DNA from: Semisulcospira habei
Lineage: Eukaryota > Mollusca > Gastropoda > Semisulcospiridae
Assembly: GCA_036245525.1 (NCBI GenBank)
Contig: BTPG01000007.1
Span: forward strand, 169,486,090-169,550,089
Reading direction: 5' to 3'
Length of the DNA stretch: 64,000 nucleotides
Part shown: positions 37,235 to 47,900 of the stretch, piece after piece
Position numbering within the stretch: position 1 is the stretch's first letter
Layout of the letters: each line of letters begins with the position of its first letter
Position numbers and translations under genes: made by a program
The notes under the pieces: generated by a model
What the model saw: only the letters and a program-made list of their open reading frames with translations
Database searches by the model: none
Told to the model about the DNA's origin: nothing

Positions 37235-37552
37235 GACATCACACAAATACCATACAATTCAGACATTGTCAACACTCAAACAAACGCACACGATAACCTT
37301 GTACACACACATGTACATAACAAGAATAAATTACAGTATTTATAATCCATTATAAGATTCGCAGATGAAATTGTTTCCCCCGAGACAAAGATCGGCTTGA
37401 ATATAATTGGAATAAAACTGGCATTAACACCTTCACTGCCAGTGGACGCAAACGTAGGTCTTGAAATGCTAGGCAATTGCAGCATCGAATATTCCCAACA
37501 ATCGAATGAGAACGGATATGAAACTGAATTGTATGGTGTTTGTGGGATGTCA

Positions 37553-37646
37553 TAACCCTTTAACTGTCCGTAACGCTTTTTGTTGACCGGTGTGATTCCT
37601 TCGGGAATAACCTCGACAAAAACGCGACCAACAGCTAACTGGTTAA
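37553..37646. mobile_element. Hairpin element, family F3 (mirror copy)
   Basis: Reverse-complement copy of 37140-37234 within the large inverted repeat, ending GCTAACTGGTTAA. Confidence 0.7.
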
Positions 37647-37680
37647 TATTATGAATATTATGTCCGTGTTACATTATAAG

Positions 37681-37839
37681 TTATTGGTCGGAGGGGTTCG
37701 CTACACGGACCTTTGTAGGTCTGAGGGAGGTCAAAGGAATCATTGTACCCTGAAGGCCGAAGGCCTGAGGGGTACAATGATTCCTTTGACCTCCCGAAGG
37801 CCTACAAAGGTCCGTGTAGCGAACCCCTCCGACCAATAA
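37681..37839. repeat. Near-perfect 159-bp palindrome
   Basis: TTATTGGTCGGAGGGGTTCG at the left is mirrored by CGAACCCCTCCGACCAATAA at the right. Pairing continues through ACAAAGGTCC and GGTCAAAGGAATCATTGTAC to the centre near 37760 (GGCCGAAGGCC), with only a few mismatches. Confidence 0.9.
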
Positions 37840-39027
37840 CGTATTTGTTTTCCTTCCTCCGTTTATTGTTTAGAAAAAAATCCGGTTTATGAAGACGGCC
37901 GCTTCTGTGGCGGATAGGTGACACCATTGAATATACATGTTCTGCCGGGGATTCCCAGACTGTGACGTAGCATGATTCTGTGTCAGAAGCGCAAGTCTTG
38001 TTTTCGCGAGTAAAAAGCTAATGTTGGCTTGTGTACAGAATGATTCAAGCTGCAATGTGTACAAAAGGTCGTTAAAGTATTACAGTGACAGTGCTTCTTG
38101 ACTGCTGTGTGATTCAGAAAAATTAAGAACTTTTTGATGAAGCGATCGGCATTTGACCACTGATGTGACAGCTTGTGCAAGTTAGCATGGTGCCTCGTGC
38201 TTTTAGATTCAAGATGACAGTAGGGGATGGCTTCGAGTGTGCAGTAGATTGTCGTTGTTATATCCTAAAGTGTCATGTGTGTTGGGATATCTGGAAAAAG
38301 GAATACCAAAACAAAACGCTCGTTGTTAACAGCAGGACTAGTGCTGAGACTGATGGATTTTAAGGTAAGCTTTTATTTTACAGCGTAGACATGATGTCAG
38401 ATAGTCTTCGAAAATTCGGGAGATGTTTTTCTTCAGATAGTCCCGCAATGAGTGACGTGAAAATTTGGCAATAGCGTGCTTTGTGTATAGTGTTGCTGGG
38501 TGTGTATTTTCGTTTTAGTTCTTGAATTTGTTGCTCTGTGCTTTGGTGAAATTGTGGCATATTATCTGTTGGTGTTTGAGCAGACGACAGTGTGTTGCCG
38601 GTTTGGAAGGATTGTGTCTCTGATTGGTTAAAAAAAAACTCGGAAGCTATTTTTGTTCCGTGGTTTCCCGAACTTTGAAAATGTCTCGGTGGAAGGCTTT
38701 TGCTGTTTGCGCTATGTAATTAGTGGTGAAATATTGTTTAGTTGGCTCCTCATGTCGTAAAAAGTAAGGCAGATGTGTATTACGTCACATAGGACTACTT
38801 TAGTGCGTTTTTTTCTGTTATTTTGTCGAACCGAGTTGCTATCAAGACTCGAAAACGAGGTCGTAACGCGTCATCGAGAGGGCTATAAAACGTCCGCCAT
38901 TTTTCGCTACAGTGGTTTTTATATCACGGTCACATGGTACAGTTTGCGCTAAATTTACTGGTCGTGTGACGCAGGGAGGAAAACAATTCTTTAAATTGTA
39001 TTTGAAGAACTATATAATGATACTATG

Positions 39028-39465
39028 GGGCGGTCCGAGGCACAGTGGTTAAGGCGCCTGCCACCAATGCTAAAGGTGCGACGTTCGATTCCCGGTTCCG
39101 GCGTCGGACTTTTCTCCTCTAGTAAGTGTCACCGTTAATTCGGGCGGACCGTCGGGGGTTCTTTCTCCGGGTACTCCGGCTCTTCCACCCCCTCCTCTTT
39201 GGTATCAGTTTCAGTCAACTTAATCAAAATTCAAATACAAACGATTTCCACTACAACTTCAGTAGCTCGCTTGAGCTTGCCCTTAGCACCACGTGAATGT
39301 TTTGTGTTTACGTACAGTGTGCGAGTGAATGCGCGTGATTCACGTGAGCGTGCTTGTTGAGTTCAGTTCGCGGCTACATTCTGCGCATTGAGTTATATTA
39401 TTAATATGAGAAATGCGCCATATAAATACCATGTAATAATAATAATAATAATAATAATATGAATA
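39028..39465 (+). mobile_element. tRNA-derived SINE with (AAT)n tail
   Basis: Head with box A-like CAGTGGTTAAGGCG (about 39043) and box B CGTTCGATTCCC (39082-39093). The body continues to a conserved 3' end (GCGCATTGAGTTATATTA ... ATAAATACCATG) and an (AAT)n tail at 39437-39461. The head starts where the outer right arm of the large inverted repeat ends. Confidence 0.8.
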
Positions 39466-39545
39466 CGACCAGCAGGAGGCAATGCACGTCATGAGCCCCC
39501 AAGATGCGGGGGCTTATGAGTTACTTGGTATCTTGCGGCTGGGTG
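39466..39545. mobile_element. Hairpin element, family F2, diverged
   Basis: CAGGAGGCAATGCACGTCATGAGCC-type left arm (shortened here) and GGGGGCTTATGAG right arm. Confidence 0.5.
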
Positions 39546-39611
39546 GTGTTCGCATTGTTTTTTGGCCGTGAAGCGATTAAAAACAACATATAACCTGTAA
39601 ACACAAGGAAT

Positions 39612-39692
39612 TTAACTCTTAAACTCCCAGAACTAGATGACTTCCATTCTATACAATGGAAGTCATTTAGTTCTGGGAGTTTAAGAGGTAAT
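39612..39692. mobile_element. Compact 81-bp hairpin, TTAA at the left
   Basis: Arms CTCTTAAACTCCCAGAACTA and TAGTTCTGGGAGTTTAAGAG, continuing through ATGACTTCCATT / AATGGAAGTCAT, with a short loop at CTATAC. The stem is about 34 bp with one mismatch. Left flank TTAA, right flank GTAA. Confidence 0.75.
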
Positions 39693-40563
39693 TCACTGAC
39701 TTAGTGCTCATGTGCAGTGAATTGCCAGGAGCCAGAGAGCTCCGCCATTTGCCACCCCACATTTAACCAGTTTGTGCATTACAGCCCGGGTGGCCGCGTG
39801 CAGATGGGAGTTATGGACCTGAATACAAAATACCTCTGTTGAGCGACCACTCTTATGAGAGACCATCTGTCATTAAAGACCATATACATTAGAACCAAGT
39901 CTTTCATGACACGTGACACTTGTTGCCTTCGGGTCACAGTATCTCTTCTCTTGTTCTCTTGCTAGAGCACCTGTCCTTTATAACATTCTAGTGCGTGCAG
40001 GCAATTGCCCTGATAAAAAGAAATTCTACTGCATCAATCGTTTTAATGGCCCAACATCTAAGAACAGATGTTATTAGTACCTTTGTGTCGACAGCGAAAA
40101 ACGACACCAACTCTTGCGTTTTGACCAACAGACCCGTTACGGTTCTAGCGTATTTATAAGGTTAACTTTTTGTTGATACAACTGTCTTGGAATCACACGA
40201 ATTTAAATCTAGAATGCTACGCTTTGTGTGCTACTAAACCCGTAGTTGCGTTTCTTTTGGAAGGCGCTGTATATGTCTACAAAGATTTACTTAAACGCTG
40301 TATGCATCTCTGCACTGCAGTCTACAGGAGCTTATGAGAATCTATACCTCTTCCTGACAGAGACTGGCTCAGTTTGTAATATCAGATCAAGGAAGACCGC
40401 TGATCATAATTTGTAGGATAACAGATAGGTAATACTACTACTACTAATAACAAAGATCATTTATCTCGCGCTAAATCCCCAAGAGCAGTGGGCTCTAAGC
40501 GTGTATACGGACTCGGCATAAAATACACGATACTCGCCATAAAATACATTATACTCGCCATCC

Positions 40564-40638
40564 TTAAGGCACACTGGCTGTCTCCCTGGATTCGCTGCCA
40601 GCGGCAGCGAATCCAGGGAGGCAACCAATGTGCCTTAA
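40564..40638. mobile_element. Compact 75-bp hairpin, TTAA at both ends
   Basis: TTAAGGCACACTGGC at the left and AATGTGCCTTAA at the right. The inner arms CTCCCTGGATTCGCTGCC and GGCAGCGAATCCAGGGAG pair perfectly. Confidence 0.75.
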
Positions 40639-41676
40639 AAATCGTAGAGCGTCGTGTACTTTATAACTCACGTTTGCCGCGTTTTGTTTGTTTGTTTAGT
40701 TTGGTGTGTTTGTAGTTTGTTTGCTGTTTGTTTGTTTCTTTTTTTGTGGGGGGGGGGGGATGGGGCGGTGGTGCGGGGGTGGGGGGGGAGGGGGGACTGG
40801 AGGGTGGTTGGGTGGGAGGATGATATGAAAGGGGTCAAGAGACCTGACTGTTTACTTATTTATCCCAGTCGTCAAGTTGGACCTGGTCCTGTCCAAACAG
40901 GGTTAATTGTTTGCAATGTCCCCTACATAAGTATTCTTCGCACGTCTTACAATAATGCTGCACAAAAGGGCTGACTTATACGACATTTTGAATGACGTAA
41001 AATCAAAGACGTTCCTGCTCATCTTCCCCTTCGTACGTAGGAGCCCACCGAAGCGCAGAAGAGTCAGTCATTAACATCTCTGTTACATGTGCCTACTGAC
41101 ATGGATTGTGAAAAGAAGGGTAGCTAATCTTAGTTGAAGCAAGACAACATTGAGAACTAGTAAAACCAACACATTTTAGGAATTCAAGCCCGCCCTTGTG
41201 CACATTGCTTCAAGTGATTCCCATTGGTATCAATACTGAAGTAAAACTGAGAAAAAACATAACTGCACGTAGAGCAATAAAAACATATCTTGCGCCAACA
41301 ATGAGACGTCACAGGTTCAAGAACCGTACATGAGTTGTGTACTGTGATAGCGTTTTTTTCTGTGGGAAATATTTACCGTGGTAACTATTTCCTACAAAAA
41401 AGCAGCTGTCAAAAGACCTATAAGACTGGTTCATAGTTCCCACGGAAGAGGCGCTCACTAAGATCACAGAAAGATCAAACTAACTAACACCATAAGCAAG
41501 AAATTCATTAAAGATGTTGACACAGAGGGGATGGTGCCTGCGCTGCCCCGTCCTGAATCGTTATTCCTGTTTCCTGTTTGACTGTCGATATTCCCGGCGC
41601 TTCCGCGTCCTCCTTGGCCGTCATTATTTCCGCTATTTCCGGAGTTTCCGTTGTTTGTCCCGGGTACGTTACTGGT
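40639..41676. other. No gene recognised
   Basis: T- and G-rich low-complexity sequence at 40680-40810, then unremarkable sequence. A small inverted repeat (TTTCTGTGGGAAATATTTAC / GTAACTATTTCCTACAAAA-like) sits near 41355-41400. Confidence 0.4.
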
Positions 41677-42050
41677 TGATTGATTGTACATTGCTTAACG
41701 TCCCGACAGCAACAAGGCTTTCTCAGGACGTGCCTGCACTGCTTGTGAATAAAAAAATAAATAAACAGAACATTGAATGTATGTCGCCAGCCGGTCAAAT
41801 ACGTTAACTAATAAACCTAACACATGTGGCCTAAATAAAGCTAAGACCATTTAGCAACACATCCAATAGCAGTGCAGACAGTAGGGAGAGTTTTAAAAAG
41901 GCAAATACAGGTGAATGGACAAAGGGTAGACACAAACACATGCCCCAGAATAGAGAGGAAAACCCACCCTGTGGGGCTGACCAGGGTGACCCTGGGAACT
42001 AAAAAGTAGTTAACCCCACCCAAGTCCCCCAGGGCAGACCCGGGTGGGGA
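41677..42050 (-). mobile_element. Short retroposon (374 bp) with 14-bp target duplication
   Basis: Flanked by GGTACGTTACTGGT at 41663-41676 and 42051-42064. On the minus strand it starts with a C/G-rich head (ACCCGGGTCTGCCCTGGGGG) and ends GGGACGTTAAGCAATGTAC followed by (AATC)n, a SINE/LINE-type 3' tail. No Pol III boxes are evident. A close copy lies at 59216-59590. Confidence 0.82.
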
Positions 42051-42155
42051 GGTACGTTACTGGTGTTGACTGACGCTACAGATATAAAAGAAAAAATAAT
42101 GAATCACAAATTTCACGTGACAATCATATCACTTTTTTCTTTAAAAGTTAATGTG

Positions 42156-42744
42156 TTAACCCTTTTGCTGTCGGTAGCGGGTTTTGTCGCCATGATTCCT
42201 GCAGGAATAACAACACCCCGACATCTGCAGGAATAACAACACCCTGACATCCTGCAGGAATAACAACAACCTGACATCCTGCAGGAATAACAACACCCTG
42301 ACATCCTGCAGGAATAACACCCTGACATCCTGCAGGAATAACACCCTGACATCCTGCAGGAATAACACCCTGACATCCTGCAGGAATAACACCCTGACAT
42401 CCTGAAGGAATAACAACACCCTGACATCCTGCAGGAATAACAACACCCTGACATCCTGCAGGAATAACAACACCCTGACGTCCTGCAGGAATAACAACAC
42501 CCTGACGTCCTGCAGGAATAACAACACCCTGACGTCCTGCAGGAATAACAACACCCTGACGTCCTGCAGGAATAGCAACACCCTGACGTCCTGCAGGAAT
42601 AACAACACCCTGACGTCCTGCAGGAATAACACCCTGACGTCCTGCAGGAATAACAACACCCTGACGTCCTGCAGGAATAACAACACCCTGACATCCTGCA
42701 AGAATCATCGCGACAAAATCTGTTACCGACAGCCACAGTGTTAA
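42156..42744. mobile_element. Hairpin element, family F3, with a minisatellite in its centre
   Basis: Left arm TTAACCCTTTTGCTGTCGGT ... GTCGCCATGATTCC and right arm GAATCATCGCGACAAAATC ... ACCGACAGCCACAGTGTTAA are the two halves of an F3 hairpin; compare the compact copy at 45434-45522. The 42199-42711 minisatellite occupies exactly the centre. Confidence 0.8.
42199..42711. repeat. Minisatellite, 27/24-bp units, about 20 copies
   Basis: Unit CCTGCAGGAATAACAACACC + CTGACAT (27 bp) with a 24-bp variant lacking AAC. Almost every unit has a CTGCAG. A C/T polymorphism (GACGTCC versus GACATCC) marks blocks of neighbouring units. All three minus frames are open because both unit lengths are multiples of three; these are not genes. 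Confidence 0.95.
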
Positions 42745-42945
42745 GAACTTTGATGTTTCAAACATTTTTTTCTTATTTTTTTCCATCCTTAGTCTGAGTG
42801 ATAAATCAGCCTAAAAATTAAGCGGCGTCCATACCGGCCCTCTCGCAAAGCCGATGAGGATATTCATATTCCTTTTAAAGAGTATCGTCAATAGTTTGAA
42901 ACGATCTATAATCTTCGCTTGCACCGAGACAGAAAAGAACTTGAC

Positions 42946-43167
42946 TTAACCCATATCATACTGAGGGTAAAAGCTTCAAGTTTGTACACTGCCATTTGCA
43001 AGGTACATTATAGTACTTACAGATAAGGATACGGACCAATGGCTTTAGTTCAAAGGTGGTGCCAGAATAGCTTGGCGCCTAGAGGCGCCAAACTATTCTG
43101 GCACTACCCTTGTACTATTTTAGTCAAACTTATTTGAAACAAGTGTATTCCGAATGATAAAGGTTAA
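42946..43167. mobile_element. Hairpin MITE, subfamily A1, TTAA-flanked
   Basis: TTAACCCATATCATACTGAG at the left and CGAATGATAAAGGTTAA at the right, with a GGCGCC-centred hairpin. Confidence 0.8.
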
Positions 43168-43399
43168 TGGTTCGCTACAGATGATCATCGGGCCAACTAT
43201 TGGCATTTGCTGGTCCTCATGCAGTCGTGAATCTTTCGCTTACTGGCCTTGCAATGACACTCCTTTATGTGATCTCAATATCTCTTGAGCTGAACGTTGT
43301 TTAATTTATTGTATCTGATCCGATCTGTACATGGTGTGCAACCCATTGTCCCCCAAGCTCACTGTCAAGAAAAAGTGAACACAGCCCAAATGCAAGAGA

Positions 43400-43466
43400 C
43401 ATGGATCCTCATGAGCCCCCGCAGGTTGCTGGGTCTCATGAGGATCTATGCCTCTTGGTGACACCA
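43400..43466. mobile_element. Hairpin element, family F2
   Basis: CAAGAGACATGGATCCTCAT on the left and ATGAGGATCTATGCCTCTTG on the right, loop near GCAGGTTGC. Confidence 0.7.
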
Positions 43467-43550
43467 CTTTATTCAGGTTCGGATTCAGAAAACTTTATTG
43501 CCCCATACCAAATTGACTATGAAAATTTTTCTCATCTTGGTCTGTTTAGC

Positions 43551-44785
43551 ATGGGACAATAACGTATACCTATGGTACCTGGATGGCATTGTGCAATAAC
43601 GCTATACCTATGGTACCTGGGTGGCATGGGACAATAACGTATACCTATGTTACCTGGATGGCATGGGACAATAACGTATACCTATGTTACCTGGACGGCA
43701 TGGGACAATAACGTATACCTATGTTACCTGGATGGCATGGGACAATAACGTATACCTATGTTACCTGGATGGCATGGGACAATAACGTATACCTATGTTA
43801 CCTGGATGGCATGGGACAATAACGTATACCTATGTTACCTGGATGGCATGGGACAATAACGTATACCTATGTTACCTGGATGGCATGGGACAATAACGTA
43901 TACCTATGTTACCTGGATGGCATGGGACAATAACGTATACCTATGTTACCTGGGTGGCATGGGACAATAACGTATACCTATGTTACCTGGATGGCATGGG
44001 ACAATAACGTATACCTATGTTACCTGGATGGCATGGGACAATAACGTATACCTATGTTACCTGGATGGCATGGGACAATAACGTATACCTATGTTACCTG
44101 GATGGCATGGGACAATAACGTATACCTATGTTACCTGGATGGCATGGGACAATAACGTATACCTATGTTACCTGGATGGCATGGGACAATAACGTATACC
44201 TATGTTACCTGGATGGCATGGGACAATAACGTATACCTATGTTACCTGGGTGGCATGGGACAATAACGTATACCTATGTTACCTGGATGGCATGGGACAA
44301 TAACGTATACCTATGTTACCTGGATGGCATGGGACAATAACGTATACCTATGTTACCTGGATGGCATGGGACAATAACTCAATACCTATGTTACCTGGAT
44401 GGCATGGGACAATAACGTATACCTATGTTACCTGGATGGCATGGGACAATAACGTATACCTATGTTACCTGGATGGCATGGGACATACTATAACGATGCA
44501 TACTATACCTATGTTACCTGGATGGCATGGGACAATAACGTATACCTATGTTACCTGGATGGCATGGGACAATAACGTATACCTATGTTACCTGGATGGC
44601 ATGGGACAATAACGTATACCTATGTTACCTGGATGGCATGGGACAATAACGTATACCTATGTTACCTGGATGGCATGGGACAATAACGTATACCTATGTT
44701 ACCTGGATGGCATGGGACAATAACGTATACCTATGTTACCTGGATGGCATGGGACAATAACGTATACCTATGTTACCTGGATGGC
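43551..44785. repeat. Minisatellite, 37-bp unit, about 33 copies
   Basis: Unit ATGGGACAATAACGTATACC + TATGTTACCTGGATGGC. The interior is highly homogeneous; variants cluster at the left edge (GGTACC for GTTACC) and near 44490 (an expanded unit). It lies just 3' of the astacin gene. Confidence 0.97.
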
Positions 44786-44861
44786 TGGGGCTTTTCCATT
44801 AACAATTATAACAAACATTTCAGAGACACAATCTGCCCCCACTAGCAGTGAAGCGGTTACC

Positions 44862-44978
44862 TTTTAGTAGAACACTATAGAATCTTTTAGTAGAACACTA
44901 TAGAATCTTTTAGTAGAACACTATAGAATCTTTTAGTAGAACACTGTAGAATCTTTTAGTAGAACACTATAGAATCTT
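44862..44978. repeat. Minisatellite, 23-bp unit, five copies
   Basis: Tandem TTTTAGTAGAACACTATAGA + ATC. It directly abuts the predicted stop codon of the astacin gene. Confidence 0.95.
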
Positions 44979-47900
44979 TACTCTCCGACTCGTATGAAGA
45001 AAAGTGAGCGTTAGCAAAAAGGGTATAAGAAGAAGATATGAACTTAATGCCCCACTGAAACAGATAATACAGAAATCAGCGAACCAGTAGGGCACGAGTT
45101 GCAGGTCTTGGGGCAGTTGGATCGCATGTAGGTGACGTACTGACGCGTGCAGTAACCCCGTTTGGACCAGAAGTCACAGTGCTCGGCCGTGTCTTGACAG
45201 CTGCTCTGTCCTCCGCCTGATAAAATACAGACATGAAATGAAAACGTTATTTTTCAAAGAATTTAAATTTGTAGAGCTTTCATAGACTTGGTTCTAAAAC
45301 ACACTCTGATAAATTTCACAGTTCAAACTCAGATCCGCTAAATAATCTGTTTGGTTAAAAAGTGTCAACCTGATGTACAAACTGATGCTTTCCAATGCTA
45401 AGCAATGCTATTTTTGTCACAAATTACAATCTGTAACCCTTTGTATGTCGAGAGCGCTTTATCTCGCGATGATTTCTGTAGGAATCATCGCGACATAAAC
45501 CGCTACACACCCAAAGGGTTAATAAAGAGAAGGCACATGTACTCTTACAAATAGGCACATGTACTCTTACAAACTGAAAACTCCAACAAAGAAACCTGCT
45601 TAGAAAGTACAAATACAATACAATTTATCAAATAAATTGTTGCAATTGTCTTTTCTAAGCGATTTTTTTTTCTTTGTTTAGATTAGAAGGGACAAACACA
45701 ACACAATTTATTTAAATGAACTATGTTGTAAATGTTCTTTTTAAGAGCGTATTTTTTTTCTTTTTCTCCTCGTTTTTTTGTACAAACTTGGCAGTNNNNN
45801 NNNNNNNNNNNNNNNTCCCTTTTTGGTCAGGATCACCTATTTCTCCGTTTTGACACTAGCATGTCTTCCACGTGTCTAGCTATCCTCCACAACATTTACT
45901 TATTATTTATGTAACTGCGTCTGAATCATACAAACACATTTTCACTGACCAATACAGTGACAGTCAGACCTAATCAGAGGCAAACAAAATAACGAATAAC
46001 GAATTAGTCTGACTCTGCCTATGCCCGACTTAGACCAGCATTCGTGTTTTTATTGGAAGAAAACGCCGGTTTTAACCTTTTGGATGTCGATAGCGATTTT
46101 TGACAAAAACCGCTACCAACAGCCAAGAGGTTAACAAGATCACTTACCACTTGAACACCGTTGACACGCCTTCTTGCAGTACATGGACATGAAGGATGGG
46201 TAGCGGGTACATTCACCCTTTGCGGCCCATCCCGAGCAGGAGTGGTACTTGTCAACACAATCGCCTGTCAAAGTCAAATTAAAACTGAAACTCGCACTCA
46301 AAATAGACTACTGCCGATTTCCGGAGAGAAACAAAAGGTCAAACTGCAAGCGGTGTTGCGAGAAAACCCAGTTGATTAAAAGCCTGGAACACAAGCGACA
46401 TATCGGATGCTTGTCCGGAGTTTTGATCTGTTTTAGTCGAAACACGTGCAAGTTTGACCTAATCTGATTTCCGAGCATCTATCAGGCTTTCACCTCTTTC
46501 TGGGGTTGGGGTAAGCCACACCTTGTCTCCCTCGATTCACTACCGCTGAACAGCGGTATCAAAAAAACAAAAAGTGGGAGACAACACGTGTGGAGGCAAG
46601 CAACAGAAAAAGAAAATAAAATAAAAACAGAAAATGTTTACATTTTCATTTTTGTGAAAATAAAATCGTAAAGTTAACAGATTTGATTTTACTTTGCGTT
46701 TTATCTTTTAATCCAAGGACATATCTGAATAATTCTTTGTAACGTGAAAGCAGAAAGAAAGTACAGGGAAACTTCATGATTGCACTTTCGCTAGGCCATT
46801 GCAGGACTTAGTTCATTTTTTTATATTCAAAGAACAACTTTGATTCACAGTTACTTACCAGTTCCAGTACTAGTTCCAGTGCCTGTGCCAGTGCCGGTTC
46901 CGGTGCCAGTGCCGGTTCCGGTGTGAGTTCCTGTTCCGGTGCCAGTTCCGGTTCCTGTGTCGGTGCCGTCGCACTCCTTGATAGGATCTCCAGGACACAT
47001 GCACTTGCAGCTCTTGTCCACAAAAGCCTCCCTTGGACATCTGATCGTGCCGCACCCTGATAATCATATTCCAGACGGTTAGGATATTTACAATTTTTTT
47101 TTACAATAAAATACTCGACCAACCGCTGAACCAACAACTTACCGGCCTCAGAACCAAACGAACTGAGAAGCGAACAAATGCATGCATTTCAATGTATATC
47201 ACGTTCTAGGGCTATGAGAAAACCAACAGACCAACCGACCAAGCAAGTACGCAACCAACAAAACAATCAACCAAGCAGCCATGCAACAAACGCACACATG
47301 TTTCACATAACATCATTTTCCATAAGTGAAAGAGCAAAAGAGAAATCAGCCTGTACAAGTGTTTGTCATATAAATAAAAATGCTATTCATGTCGTACATG
47401 ACCCATTCAACCCCAAGTCCGCTTTTCCCAAATTTTTGGAGGTGTCACCTATCAACTATGCATGTGCCAGTTGCAGGAGATGGATCGACCTCGTTAATTC
47501 AAGGGTAGTGCCAGATTAACTTGGCGCCATCAGGCGCCAAGCTAATCTGGCAATACCCTTGAATTATCATGGTCGATCCATCTCCCGCTGTAGTGCGTCG
47601 GACCGAGCCCTCTCACTGATTAGCTAATCAGACGCTGCCATAATGTCACTACCAATTACTCCGTTTAACCCTTTTAGCCCCAAGGTCCCATTTCTCAACT
47701 TTTGGAGGTGTTGCCTATTTTGGAGATGTACCAGTTGCAGGAGATGGACTGTGATGAAGCTCTATGCTTGTGCATAGTGCTCACACAGTAGGATTAGTAC
47801 GGTACGGATTTTGTTAACGAGTAGGATTAGTACGGTACGGTTTTTGTTAACGGTTTGTTGCCGAAAGTCCGTGTGGTGTTAGACGCACGTGAAATCTGTA

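Larger units (their letters stand above)
37071..39028. repeat. Large inverted repeat, right arm split by a 1.3-kb insertion
   Basis: Left arm 37071-37264 pairs with 37520-37675 and then, after 1313 bp, with 38989-39028. The split is clean: the left arm reads continuously across the junction. Inside each arm is an F3 hairpin (37140-37234 and 37553-37646). The 1.3-kb insert opens with the 159-bp palindrome at 37681-37839 and has no recognisable gene. Confidence 0.75.

Noticed and set aside
42113..42786. Three overlapping minus-strand open frames of 181-212 codons with Cys/Ser/Arg or Val/Leu/Gln repeats
   Set aside because: They are the three frames of a 27/24-bp minisatellite with no stop in the unit; no start context or non-repeat coding sequence.
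44313..44612. 99-codon open frame with MLPGWHGTITYTYV repeats
   Set aside because: Frame of the 37-bp minisatellite made longer by a variant unit; not a gene.
43551..44785. CRISPR-like array
   Set aside because: Units are contiguous tandem copies with no unique spacers, and the genome is eukaryotic.
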